Shown here piece by piece: positions 16,657 to 25,458 of a stretch of 64,000 bases of DNA. The notes beneath the pieces are model-generated. The model was not told where the DNA came from. It was given only the letters and a program-made list of their open reading frames with translations, and made no database searches. Position 1 is the first letter of the stretch, and each line of letters opens with the position of its first letter. The stretch is from the NCBI RefSeq assembly GCF_004345425.1, contig NZ_SLVP01000005.1, positions 248,001 through 312,000 on the forward strand, given 5' to 3'. Made by a program: the position numbers and the translations under genes. This stretch comes from Paenibacillus sp. BK033. Lineage in GTDB: Bacteria > Bacillota > Bacilli > Paenibacillales > Paenibacillaceae.

Positions 16657-17049
16657 ATGAGCAAGGACAGCCAAAGGCCTGCCTCCACGGAAGGAATCCT
16701 TGCGACCCTTCAGGTTATAGGCGGGAAGTGGAAGCCGTTAATCTTGTTTATTTTGTTATACGAAGGTACGAAGAGGTTCGGAGAACTGCGGCGGATGCTG
16801 CCGAACGTCACGCAAGGGATGCTGACCAGCCAGCTTCGGGAAATGGAGAGGGACGGACTAATCGTGCGGAAGGTATATCAGGAGGTGCCTCCCAAAGTGG
16901 AGTACCAATTATCCGACCATGGCGGGTCTCTTGGTTCCGTTTTGACCGATATGTGCGGATGGGGCTTCAAGCATTTGAACTTTATGAAACAGCATGGGGA
17001 AGAGCAGCGGAAGGAACCTGCCCCTTATTTGTCTCAAGCGGATACCTGA
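16657..17049 (+). CDS. HxlR-family transcriptional regulator
   Basis: A 130-residue winged-helix regulator with the family core [20 protein letters not shown], then [20 protein letters not shown] and VEYQLSDHG. The normally conserved redox-sensing cysteine near the N-terminus is absent here. It starts at ATG 16657 after GACGGAGGAG. It probably controls the divergent quinone reductase and itself through the CGTACT repeats. Confidence 0.92.
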   Translation: MSKDSQRPASTEGILATLQVIGGKWKPLILFILLYEGTKRFGELRRMLPNVTQGMLTSQLREMERDGLIVRKVYQEVPPKVEYQLSDHGGSLGSVLTDMCGWGFKHLNFMKQHGEEQRKEPAPYLSQADT

Positions 17050-17065
17050 CGGTATTCGTTTTTTT
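17039..17065 (+). terminator. Terminator overlapping the hxlR stop codon
   Basis: CGGATACC and GGTATTCG form an eight-base-pair stem whose loop contains the TGA stop, followed by seven T residues. Confidence 0.7.
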
Positions 17066-17098
17066 GTTGCGCTGTGCCGTGCAGGATTGCGCTTTCTT

Positions 17099-17128
17099 GG
17101 ATAATTTCATCGGACATGGAAAATACTA
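17099..17128 (+). promoter_or_regulatory. Possible sigma-G promoter of ger operon 2
   Basis: GGATA at 17099 and AATACTA at 17122 are 18 bases apart, close to the forespore sigma-G pattern (gnATR, then CATnnTA). They lie 33 bases upstream of the first gene of the operon. Confidence 0.4.
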
Positions 17129-17160
17129 CAACAAATCTCTATTGATAAAGGTGTGTAAGA

Positions 17161-18279
17161 ATGAATTCGCTTAAGATCTCTCTGGTACAAGCCTTTTTAT
17201 TGCTTGTAATTACATCTGCAGTTACCAACCAGTCCACCATTATACCGCTTATTTTGAAAGTATCGGGAAGAGACTCCTGGATTAGCGTTGTACTTGCAAT
17301 CGTGCCGGGCGTTTTTCTGCTATTAATCCTCCAATTTATCATGAATTCAACCAAGAACGAGTCCATTATTCCTTGGGTAAAACGTCATTTCGGTGTATTT
17401 TCCAGCTGGATGATCGCGATTCCGTTTATGCTTTATTTATTATCCGATAGTCTGATAACGCTAAAAGATACGACTAATTGGGTAGACGCAACCTTTCTTC
17501 AGGAAACCCCGCGGTTTGTAATCGCTGCTTCATTGACGCTGTTATGCTACATGGCAGCGCAAGCGGGCTTTTGGTCCATTACACTATGCGCTGGAGTATT
17601 GCTTCCGTTTTTTATCCTGCTCGAAATATTTTTGCTATTCGTAAACCTTCAATATAAAAACTATCAATATGTCATGCCGGTTTTGGAGAACGGTATGCCG
17701 CCGGTACTGCACGGAATGATTTTTTCTTCCCATACGGTGCTAGAAATAATCATTCTTTTATTTATCCAGCATCATATTCAATCGAAGGTCCGTCCTGGCT
17801 TCATATTCCTGTTGGTTGCTGTTCATATCGGTCTTGTGTTAGGTACGCTGGTTGATATTATAACCAACTTCTCCCCCGGCGAAGTCGGGCTGCAGCGGTA
17901 TCCAACCTTTGAGCAATGGGGCCTTGTCACCATAGGGAAAAACGTAGCCCATCTTGATTTTTTGTCAATCTACGAATGGTTAAGCGGGGCTTTTATCCGC
18001 TTGGCGCTTTGCATGTTTTTGATTGTCGAGCTGTTTCAATTCAAGCATGCCTTATCGAGAAATATTACCCTTTTGGCGCTTACGGCGTTCATGTTGATCA
18101 TGCCGCTTTTTCCGATAAGCGATCCCGCGTTCGTCTGGTTTCTGAGGGAATGGTTTTACCCGATTGCCTTGATTTTACTCATGGGTATTTTGTGTCTGCT
18201 GCTTCTGTTCGCATTTATTGTCCGCATAAGAGAAAGGGGAGGTCAAAGCCATGCAGTCAAAAGAGATCCATCCCATTGA
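17161..18279 (+). CDS. GerB-family germination permease (operon 2)
   Basis: A 372-residue spore inner-membrane protein with about ten helices. The N-terminus ISLVQAFLLLVITSAVTNQS and the segment QAGFWSITLCAGVLLPFFIL fit the GerB family. It begins at ATG 17161 with AAAGGTG upstream. It is the first gene of a B-A-C operon and overlaps the following gerA by 29 bases. Confidence 0.9.
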   Translation: MNSLKISLVQAFLLLVITSAVTNQSTIIPLILKVSGRDSWISVVLAIVPGVFLLLILQFIMNSTKNESIIPWVKRHFGVFSSWMIAIPFMLYLLSDSLITLKDTTNWVDATFLQETPRFVIAASLTLLCYMAAQAGFWSITLCAGVLLPFFILLEIFLLFVNLQYKNYQYVMPVLENGMPPVLHGMIFSSHTVLEIIILLFIQHHIQSKVRPGFIFLLVAVHIGLVLGTLVDIITNFSPGEVGLQRYPTFEQWGLVTIGKNVAHLDFLSIYEWLSGAFIRLALCMFLIVELFQFKHALSRNITLLALTAFMLIMPLFPISDPAFVWFLREWFYPIALILLMGILCLLLLFAFIVRIRERGGQSHAVKRDPSH

Positions 18280-19699
18280 ATCGGTCTTGCGGCAATGGTT
18301 CCATAAATGCTCCGATGTCGTTTTCCAGCCCGTTCATCTTATAAACGAGGAGAGCAGGTGGGGGGTGCTCTTTGTTTATTGCGAGGGTTTAACGGACAGG
18401 AAGCTTATCGACCAAACCATAATTCCCCAGTTGGAAAAATTGACAGCCGAAGAAATGATGACAGGTACCCTGGGAAATTTGTCTTTCTTGCCAGTGGAAC
18501 GCGAGCAGCAAAGTATTGTGGATGCCGTTTTTTCCGGAAAGCTCCTGCTCCTTTTCGACCAAAACAAAAGGATCTATGCTGTTGATATTTCCAACCCTCC
18601 ACAGCGAAATACCGAGGAATCCAATACGGAAGTATCGGTTAAAGGACCGCGTGACGGCTTTACGGAGAATATCTCTACCAATATCGCGCTTGTGCGCAAA
18701 CGGTTGCGTAATACAACTCTTTGCTGCGAAAGCTTTGTGGTTGGCCGCAGGAGCAGAACCAAGGTTGCGCTTTTGTATGACAGCGATATTATCCACCCGA
18801 AAATTCTTGAGACAGCCCGCAAGCGGATTCAGAAAATCGATGTGGATGCTTTAGTCAGCAGCGAAGAATTAGAGGAATTCATCTCGGATTGGCCATTCCG
18901 TATATTTCCTTCCATAGATTATATCGGACGACCTGACTATGCGGTTGAGGCGATCCTCAGGGGGCGTTTCGTTATTATCGTGGATGGGACGCCAATGGTG
19001 CTTATTGCACCGGCCACCTTGTCTTCTTTACTGAAAACACCCGAAGACATTCATGCCAACTATTTATTTGTTGCTTGCGAGTCCCTTCTAAGGTATCTGG
19101 GCTTGTTTATCGGTATTTTTATTCCGGGTTTCTATGTTGCCCTTACGTCGTATCATCTGGACCAAATTCCAATTACAACGTTAGCGACCGTCATTAACGT
19201 CAGCAAAGGGCTGCCAATACCCGCACCCTTGGAGGCCTTTCTCATGCAATTTACTTTTGAATTGTTCCGTGAAGCAGGCATCCGGCTTCCAAAAGGGGTT
19301 GGGCAGACTGTTACTGTGGTAGGGGGCTTATTCATTGGTCAAGCTGCAATAGACGCAGGTTTAACCTCATCGGCCATGCTCGTAGTAACCGCTTTGTCCA
19401 TGGTCTCAACCTACACGCTGGTTAATCAATCGTTAAGCGGATTGGTAACGATATTGCGTTTGTTTATATTGGCATGCTCTGCGTTTCTTGGCATGTATGG
19501 TTTCTTCTGGGGCATGTTCGCGCTGCTTATTTACTTAACAAGAATGCAGTCGTTCGGAGTGCCTTATCTGGCGCCATTCTCGCCTCCGGTATTTAAGGAT
19601 ATGATTATGGCTTTGCTGACCAAACCGAGATCCAGGGTAAAGAGAAGGCCGTTCATTTACAAACCGCAGGATATCGAACGAAAGGAGAGCGGGAAATGA
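18251..19699 (+). CDS. GerA-family germination protein (operon 2)
   Basis: A 482-residue A subunit. The N-terminal domain carries the hallmark VKGPRDGFTENI and the IVDGTPMVLIAPATL stretch. The C-terminal half has membrane helices such as LGLFIGIFIPGFYVALTSYH and GQTVTVVGGLFIGQAAIDAG. ATG 18251 follows AGAAAGGGGAGG, which lies inside the end of gerB. The stop overlaps gerC by four bases. Confidence 0.92.
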   Translation: MQSKEIHPIESVLRQWFHKCSDVVFQPVHLINEESRWGVLFVYCEGLTDRKLIDQTIIPQLEKLTAEEMMTGTLGNLSFLPVEREQQSIVDAVFSGKLLLLFDQNKRIYAVDISNPPQRNTEESNTEVSVKGPRDGFTENISTNIALVRKRLRNTTLCCESFVVGRRSRTKVALLYDSDIIHPKILETARKRIQKIDVDALVSSEELEEFISDWPFRIFPSIDYIGRPDYAVEAILRGRFVIIVDGTPMVLIAPATLSSLLKTPEDIHANYLFVACESLLRYLGLFIGIFIPGFYVALTSYHLDQIPITTLATVINVSKGLPIPAPLEAFLMQFTFELFREAGIRLPKGVGQTVTVVGGLFIGQAAIDAGLTSSAMLVVTALSMVSTYTLVNQSLSGLVTILRLFILACSAFLGMYGFFWGMFALLIYLTRMQSFGVPYLAPFSPPVFKDMIMALLTKPRSRVKRRPFIYKPQDIERKESGK

Positions 19700-20856
19700 G
19701 AAAAAGAGTCGGAGTCGCCTTCATATTGCTCGGTATATGCCTTGTGTTAACGGGATGCTGGGATGTAAAGACTGTATCCGACTACAATTTTGTTACCGCG
19801 ATGGGTATTGATCACAAAGAGGGCAAGTATACCATTTATGTACAACTTATGGATTTCGGCGACATGGGTACGCATGACCAGAGTCCTCCTGGAGACCGAT
19901 CAAATGTATGGATTGGCAGAAGCGAAGGGGAGTCCCTGTATGAGGCGATTAACAAGCTTTACAAAACCTCGCAGCAAAATTTGTATTGGGATCATCTGAT
20001 GGCCATTGTGTTTAGCGAAAACGCCATAAAAAACGATATCAACACTTTTTTTGATTCGATTCCGCGGTTTCCGCAAATTCGGTATAATACCTGGGTTTTT
20101 AGCACACGCGAGCCTATTAGCGAGTTGTTCAAATACTCCACCTTTTTCAATCTTTCGCCTATTTCGAATCTTTTGCATAACCCTAGGGTCCTTCACAACC
20201 AACTGTCCTACGTTCCGCCGATTCGGCTCAACACCGTATTGGCCAATAAAGAGGAGAAAGGGGAAACCGATCTGATTCCGAACCTGATTCTCGTCAAGAA
20301 GAAGTGGGAAGACACGGAAAGGGATCAAACGGTTCTTGAAATGAATGGGGCTTTTGCTTTGGATGACGGAAGAGCGGAGCATTTTTATTCGGAAAAACAA
20401 TTGGACGGCGTGCGATGGGTCACTCCCAAGACGAGGCGGTCCGTTCTGCCGATTAATAAAGACGGCAGGCGAATAGGGATGATGTCGATCTTAAAGCCGG
20501 ACAAAAAAGTAGATTTCGCAATCGAGGGCGGCAAACCGTTTATACGTTTGGAGTTGGAATTCAAAGGAGTAATCGAAGAGGTGCTTACGGGCTCCGGAGC
20601 TAAGGAATTTCAAGTCATCGCGGAGAAAGAAATTAGAGAACAAGTGGTTCAAACTTATAACGCCGGGATCGCGAATGCTACGGATATTTACGGACTGGAG
20701 CAGTATTTGTACAGAAGGGATCCGAAAACATGGAAGTCTTTGACGGCTGCTGCGGGCAGCACGGAACACGGATCGTTTTTGAATGAAAATTCATTAAAGG
20801 ACGTAAAAGTAAAGGTTAACATCTCTCACTCCGGCATGTATGATATGGAGCCGTAA
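19696..20856 (+). CDS. Ger(x)C-family germination lipoprotein (operon 2)
   Basis: A 386-residue lipoprotein with the lipobox VLTGC and the family start WDVKTVSDYNFVTAMGIDHK. It contains the conserved SEGESLYEAINKLY, DHLMAIVFSENAIK and LELEFKGVIEEV segments. It overlaps the gerA stop as ATGA and is followed by a strong terminator. Confidence 0.92.
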   Translation: MRKRVGVAFILLGICLVLTGCWDVKTVSDYNFVTAMGIDHKEGKYTIYVQLMDFGDMGTHDQSPPGDRSNVWIGRSEGESLYEAINKLYKTSQQNLYWDHLMAIVFSENAIKNDINTFFDSIPRFPQIRYNTWVFSTREPISELFKYSTFFNLSPISNLLHNPRVLHNQLSYVPPIRLNTVLANKEEKGETDLIPNLILVKKKWEDTERDQTVLEMNGAFALDDGRAEHFYSEKQLDGVRWVTPKTRRSVLPINKDGRRIGMMSILKPDKKVDFAIEGGKPFIRLELEFKGVIEEVLTGSGAKEFQVIAEKEIREQVVQTYNAGIANATDIYGLEQYLYRRDPKTWKSLTAAAGSTEHGSFLNENSLKDVKVKVNISHSGMYDMEP

Positions 20857-20875
20857 GTTGTAATAAGTTTAGTGG

Positions 20876-20903
20876 AAATCCGCGTAGCCCGCGGATTTTT
20901 TTG
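20876..20903 (+). terminator. Terminator of ger operon 2
   Basis: An AAATCCGCG / CGCGGATTT stem is followed by a run of T residues. Confidence 0.88.
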
Positions 20904-21000
20904 CGTTGCCTTTAATGCAGGATATTAGGCAAGTTGCGTGGAATTAATTGGATGGGATTAAAGGCGAGAAAAAGATAGGCAGCATAAAGGGGGAACTGAC

Positions 21001-21474
21001 TTGAACGTTACGTATTCCGTGAAAAACCCAACCAGGTTAAAAAATATGATCGTTTTTTCAGTCGCAAGTCTGATTTGGTTGTTTATCATTATCCATCGCT
21101 GGAGGGACTATTCAAGTAGAGGCGAGACGGAGTTGCTTATCTTAGATTCGAACTCTTTCATATTCCTGGTTTATATCGTTCTCTTAATATTAACCGTAAT
21201 CAGAGCTTTAAGAAAACCTAATGGGCTATCTATGCATGAAAACGCGATTCTGGTGAACGGCCACACCCTTTCTGCGCAAGAGATTAAAGTCATTATGAAA
21301 ATGGGCTATTTCAATCCGGTTATCGGCATAAAGCCAAAAGGAAAGAAAATCGTCCCCCTTCGGTTATGCTTCAGTTTCGCTGCGAATGAAGATCAGGGTA
21401 TAATGGATCTGAAAGAGTGGGCCGCAGCTAACAACGTAAAGATGGTCGATAAAGATTTCATGTCTTGGTTGTAA
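21001..21474 (+). CDS. Small membrane protein of unknown function
   Basis: I do not recognise this 157-residue protein. Two hydrophobic segments (about residues 16-33, FSVASLIWLFIIIH, and 50-68, FIFLVYIVLLILTVI) precede a soluble C-terminal domain of about 85 residues with alternating strands (AILVNGHTL, IGIKPKGKKIVPLRLCF). Such an arrangement is seen in pleckstrin-like or bacterial PH domains, but that is only an impression. The TTG start has AAGGGGGAAC. It is flanked by terminators and so is monocistronic. Confidence 0.6.
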   Translation: MNVTYSVKNPTRLKNMIVFSVASLIWLFIIIHRWRDYSSRGETELLILDSNSFIFLVYIVLLILTVIRALRKPNGLSMHENAILVNGHTLSAQEIKVIMKMGYFNPVIGIKPKGKKIVPLRLCFSFAANEDQGIMDLKEWAAANNVKMVDKDFMSWL

Positions 21475-21478
21475 GGGT

Positions 21479-21509
21479 AGAGTCGCTCGGGCAGCGGCTC
21501 TTTTTTTGC
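21479..21509 (+). terminator. Terminator
   Basis: An AGAGTCGCT / AGCGGCTCT stem with one G-T pair is followed by seven T residues. Confidence 0.85.
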
Positions 21510-21647
21510 TTCACTGACTCCCGCAGCGTTACTGAAAAATAAGCGGGGCGTCAGTGTGCGGAGGTTTTAATCATGCCCGGTTTGAGTTACGATATCTAAT
21601 GGAGTCACTACCGATGGCAGTCCGCCATCCCATACGGAGGAACACAA

Positions 21648-22346
21648 GTGGAAAACTTTGCATGCTTATATATCATTCGCGGTGAGCCCTACAAGTCGGG
21701 AACCATCGTGAATTTGGATGAGAATGAAACGACGGTTGGCCGGTTATCCAATCAGTTGACTCCGGATATCGCCTTTACCAATCCGTTTATTTCACGTCAG
21801 CATATCGTCATACGGAAAGAACTGGACAAAGCCGTGCTGTACGATAAAGGAAGCCTGCACGGAACGGAGATCAACGGGGAACGCGTGAAGCCTCACCGAC
21901 CTTATCCTTTGAACAATTTCGACATCATCAAGCTGGCCAACGGCATGAGTGTCCTTCACTTCTCCTACGTGTTCGCCGACCAGACGCTGGAGCTTGAACC
22001 GCTTAGCATTACCAGACAGCTTGAAATCCCGGGAATGCCGCTGACCATTCATTGGGAGAAGAGAGAATGCATAGTGGAAGGGCAGCGTATTCCGATGTCG
22101 GAAAAGGAATATTTGCTGATCCGCCTTCTGCACGAGAATGCGAATCGGCTTGTACCGCTTGAAGTCATTAAGGCTACGGTATGGCCTGAACGGCTAGCGG
22201 GAGAAGAAGGCATCCCGGATGTTACGCTCGATGAATTAAATGCCCTGATTTACCGGGTGCGCAAAAAATACGGCAAAGACACCTTCCTGATAAGCGCAGT
22301 GCGCGGCAGCGGCTACGTACTCGAATCGGAGATTGTATCTTCCTGA
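21648..22346 (+). CDS. FHA-domain / winged-helix transcription regulator
   Basis: A 232-residue fusion of a phosphothreonine-binding FHA domain to an OmpR-type winged helix. FHA residues are seen in ETTVGRLS, the ISRQH loop and GSLHGTEINGE, where His replaces the usual Asn. The DNA-binding part has MSEKEYLLIRLLHEN, DELNALIYRVRKKYG and VRGSGYVLE. This resembles EmbR logic with the domain order reversed. No Ser/Thr kinase is nearby. The GTG start follows CGGAGGA. The MurA-like gene begins 22 bases downstream and is probably cotranscribed. Confidence 0.85.
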   Translation: MENFACLYIIRGEPYKSGTIVNLDENETTVGRLSNQLTPDIAFTNPFISRQHIVIRKELDKAVLYDKGSLHGTEINGERVKPHRPYPLNNFDIIKLANGMSVLHFSYVFADQTLELEPLSITRQLEIPGMPLTIHWEKRECIVEGQRIPMSEKEYLLIRLLHENANRLVPLEVIKATVWPERLAGEEGIPDVTLDELNALIYRVRKKYGKDTFLISAVRGSGYVLESEIVSS

Positions 22347-22367
22347 CGAAAGTAGGAGAATTCCTTC

Positions 22368-23657
22368 ATGAAATATATACAGACAGAGTATTCAGGACCC
22401 CTTAACGGAAAAGTACATATTCCTGGAGCGAAAAACAGTTCTCTGGCGCTGCTTGCCGCAGCATGTTTGGCGGATGATATTGTCATGCTCGAGGGTATTC
22501 CCCTCATCGACGATATAAGAATGATTGAAGGAATAAGCCAGGATATCGGCATGGAGCTGAAGCAAGAGGGAGGGCTAATGATCCTTGACCCGCGCTGGAT
22601 TCACAGTGCCGTGATCGATCCGGGCAAGTCCTCGAGCTACCGGGCATCGTATTATTTTGCGGGTGCCCTGCTGGCTAAATTTGGACGAGTAACGATCGGA
22701 TTCCCCGGAGGCGATAATTTCGTCTCCAGGCCGATTGATCAGCATATTAAGGTGTTCCAAGCGCTTGGCGCCCAGGTTCACATGTTCCAGGATTATTACG
22801 TTGTGGATGGCGCGGAGCTCAAAGGCGCGGACATCTACTTCGATATGGTCACATCCGGCGCAACGATTAACGCGATACTCGCAGCTTCCCGGGCGAAAGG
22901 CCGCACGATTCTTCATAACGCGGCCGTAGATCCGGAGGTTGTGGATACGGCGGCTTTCCTGAATCGGCTTGGCGCGAAAATCTACGGTGCGGGAACGAAC
23001 CGGATCCGCATTGAAGGCGTGTCTTATTTGAATGGGGGAAGACATACGGTTATTCCCGATCGTTTGATTGCCGGAGCTTTTCTGATGGCTGCCGGAATGA
23101 ACGGCGGACAGGTTACCGTGGAGGATGTGATCCCCGAACATCTGGGGTCCTGTCTGTCCAAGCTGCAAGAAATAGGGCTGGAAATTGAATGCGGCGAGAA
23201 CCATATTACGGCGTATAGCTCCGGTTCGTTAAGAGCGTCGCGCATTCGGACAGGCATGTATCCCGGCTTCGCGACGGACCTGCAGCAGCCCATGACGGCT
23301 CTTCTGCTGCAGGCGAAAGGCAAGAGCATCATCACGGAGCGCGTCTACCCGATGCGGTTCGCTCACGTCCCGCAGTTAAGGCGGCTTGGCGCAGAGATTG
23401 AGCTGCGGAAGGAAAGCGCGTTTATCAGAGGCGGAATCCCGCTGCAAGGCGGTTGGGTGCACGCAACGGATGTGCGCGCCGGTACATGCCTGCTGCTGGC
23501 GGGCCTCGCCGCGGAGGGAAGCACCAACATTACGGGCGTTGAGCATATCGAACGCGGCTATGAAGACGTGATTGGCAGCTTTCGCGCAATCGGGGCTAAG
23601 CTGTCCATTCACGAACGGGCGGATACGTTGATCACCGGAGACAAAATCCTGAGTTAA
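22368..23657 (+). CDS. murA: MurA-like UDP-GlcNAc enolpyruvyl transferase with Asp at the Cys115 position
   Basis: A 429-residue enzyme of the first committed step of peptidoglycan synthesis (UDP-GlcNAc plus phosphoenolpyruvate). Substrate residues are present: Lys22-Asn23 (PGAKNSSL), Arg92, Arg121, the Asp of FATDLQQPM and the Arg of YPMRFAH and HIERGYED. The active-site loop reads GFPGGDNFVSRPID, so the catalytic Cys115 of Escherichia coli MurA is Asp116 here. In known MurAs, Cys-to-Asp at this site preserves activity and gives fosfomycin insensitivity. It lies next to an FHA-type regulator and probably is a second, special-purpose copy. ATG 22368 follows a GTAGGAG site. Confidence 0.85.
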   Translation: MKYIQTEYSGPLNGKVHIPGAKNSSLALLAAACLADDIVMLEGIPLIDDIRMIEGISQDIGMELKQEGGLMILDPRWIHSAVIDPGKSSSYRASYYFAGALLAKFGRVTIGFPGGDNFVSRPIDQHIKVFQALGAQVHMFQDYYVVDGAELKGADIYFDMVTSGATINAILAASRAKGRTILHNAAVDPEVVDTAAFLNRLGAKIYGAGTNRIRIEGVSYLNGGRHTVIPDRLIAGAFLMAAGMNGGQVTVEDVIPEHLGSCLSKLQEIGLEIECGENHITAYSSGSLRASRIRTGMYPGFATDLQQPMTALLLQAKGKSIITERVYPMRFAHVPQLRRLGAEIELRKESAFIRGGIPLQGGWVHATDVRAGTCLLLAGLAAEGSTNITGVEHIERGYEDVIGSFRAIGAKLSIHERADTLITGDKILS

Positions 23658-23672
23658 TATACGACATCACAG

Positions 23673-23706
23673 AAGCCTCTAACCATTTCGTGTTAGAGGC
23701 TTTTTT
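23673..23706 (+). terminator. Terminator after the MurA-like gene
   Basis: An AGCCTCTAAC / GTTAGAGGCT stem with an eight-base loop is followed by six T residues. Confidence 0.92.
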
Positions 23707-23740
23707 AATACCAATCATGGATAAAGAGGAGTGGATGCAA

Positions 23741-24361
23741 ATGGGATCCCGCATGATGCATTATTGTATTACATCAGAAGTCAATAAACGGATTTATAGT
23801 TCGCTAGAAGCCCGAATTCATCTGGGAGGTCTCGCTCCCGACTTAACCCATCCCGTTTACGCGCCTAAATCGGTCACTCATTTTGTTCGTATCGACAAGG
23901 AGGGCAAGAAGAGGACGGATTACGAGTTTTTCGCTCAGAAATACAAGGACAACTTTGACGATTCCTTTTATGTCGGTTATTTAAGCCATCTAGTAGCCGA
24001 TCACATCTGGTACGAAACGATGTACCTGAAATTGATCAAGGCACTCCCGGAGGAGGAGAGGCAAGCCGCGATAGAAAAAGGCTACCGTGATTTTAGAAGA
24101 TTAAACAAATTATTGTTACGAGAATATCCATTATCTCCTCCCATGGAAGTCCCCGTCATTGACAACGTCCTGATCGACGGCTTATATCCGGAGTACATAC
24201 CGGATATTGCGAACCAGCTTATCGGCGACTTCCATATCGAAGAGCCCTTTTCCCCGGACGATCTGGAAATCTATAGCCTCGACACGATCCTGGAATATAT
24301 CCGTTTATCCATTGAGGAAACGCTCAAAGTTCTCGATACTACTATACGGATGCGACGATAA
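23741..24361 (+). CDS. Zinc-dependent phospholipase C-like protein
   Basis: A 206-residue protein with a histidine/aspartate pattern typical of the zinc-dependent phospholipase C fold seen in uncharacterised Bacillus hydrolases: the SRMMHYCITSEVNKRI start, GGLAPDLTHPVY, and the metal-site helix YLSHLVADHIWYETMYL. It has no signal peptide, so it is likely cytosolic. I start at ATG 23741 because AAAGAGGAG lies nine bases upstream; the earlier in-frame ATG would lie within the terminator. The substrate is unknown. It is convergent with ger operon 3. Confidence 0.65.
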   Translation: MGSRMMHYCITSEVNKRIYSSLEARIHLGGLAPDLTHPVYAPKSVTHFVRIDKEGKKRTDYEFFAQKYKDNFDDSFYVGYLSHLVADHIWYETMYLKLIKALPEEERQAAIEKGYRDFRRLNKLLLREYPLSPPMEVPVIDNVLIDGLYPEYIPDIANQLIGDFHIEEPFSPDDLEIYSLDTILEYIRLSIEETLKVLDTTIRMRR

Positions 24362-24402
24362 ACCAGTTGGCAGAAAGCCTTACGGAATTCAAACCGTAAA
24401 AC

Positions 24403-25458
24403 TTAGTGCAGTTTAAGATTGCCCGTATTTCTGATGGTTGTTTTCACTTCGAGATTGATTTTGGCCTCGGGCAGATATTTGGTGCGCCACTTCGCCAATT
24501 CCGTTCGGGGCAGATCATCCCGGAAATGCTGGCCGATACCAAAGATATCCGCGTTTACGCTTTGAATTTTTTTGAAAATTTGATTCAATATGCGTTGCAG
24601 TAGACTTTGCAGTTCCGTCTTGATAACTTCCATCGAAGGCTCACCAATGACGTCCAGGATAATGACCCTCAGTATAAGCCGGCTGTTTAATACAGGCTGA
24701 TTGTCGACAAACTTACTTTCATGATGGATCCGGGTGCTTGCTATTTGAACGGTAGCTTTGCCCATAACTTCAATCTTTCCATCCAGACTATTCCCGTCAA
24801 AGACGTTGTACAACAGGGTTTGATCATTATTCAATCGGCCTACCATTCTTCCGTTCTTAATAATTCCCGCTCCCTTGCTTTGGATAGCGGTTGTCTCGCC
24901 CGATTCGATAATTGGCAGAACAACGTCATTGGTATACGAGTGGATGCTTCTGAATACTTTCCACAGCGGCGTATAGGCAATTTCAGGATTCCAACCGGCG
25001 TTTTTCTGGAAAAAGTCGTAGATTTCCTTTCCGTCACCGTTATTAAGCAGGTTAATCTTTTTGAAAAATTGATCAAGCGGTTCATCGCAAATGGAAATGA
25101 CGGTTTTCGGAGAAACGTGACGGGATCGGATGAAACTGGCTGTTACTTCATTTAATCCGTGAATTGCGAATGCTTTATTGACAAGAATGACCTTCAGATG
25201 GAGCAAATCGACCTGACTTTCCATGTTCATGGAGATCTGATCAAACGCCGAGCTTATGGAAGAGCCCTTGGCCTTAATTACTTGAATGCCCTGGTCGCTC
25301 TCGCTGACCTTAGGGATGTCCAGATAGATCTCATAACTGCCTTGTTCATAGGAGATTCCCATCGCGATCGGTAGTGCCCGGTGGTTAATATCCTTATTAT
25401 CCCAACATCCGCCGAGTAATCCAATGACAATAAGACTAATCATTATCCGAACCTTCAT
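24403..25458 (-). CDS. Ger(x)C-family germination lipoprotein (operon 3)
   Basis: The last gene of the minus-strand A-B-C operon, 351 residues. The signal peptide ends in the lipobox LLGGC, followed by WDNKDINHRALPIAMGISYE. GerAC segments such as DLLHLKVILVNKAFAI and FQKNAGWNPEIAYTPLW are present. The start overlaps the gerB stop as ATGA. The long N-terminal extension of the open frame to 25686 lies inside gerB and is not used. Only a weak hairpin (TTACGG/CCGTAA, 24379-24400) separates it from the convergent gene. Confidence 0.9.
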   Translation of the reverse strand: MKVRIMISLIVIGLLGGCWDNKDINHRALPIAMGISYEQGSYEIYLDIPKVSESDQGIQVIKAKGSSISSAFDQISMNMESQVDLLHLKVILVNKAFAIHGLNEVTASFIRSRHVSPKTVISICDEPLDQFFKKINLLNNGDGKEIYDFFQKNAGWNPEIAYTPLWKVFRSIHSYTNDVVLPIIESGETTAIQSKGAGIIKNGRMVGRLNNDQTLLYNVFDGNSLDGKIEVMGKATVQIASTRIHHESKFVDNQPVLNSRLILRVIILDVIGEPSMEVIKTELQSLLQRILNQIFKKIQSVNADIFGIGQHFRDDLPRTELAKWRTKYLPEAKINLEVKTTIRNTGNLKLH

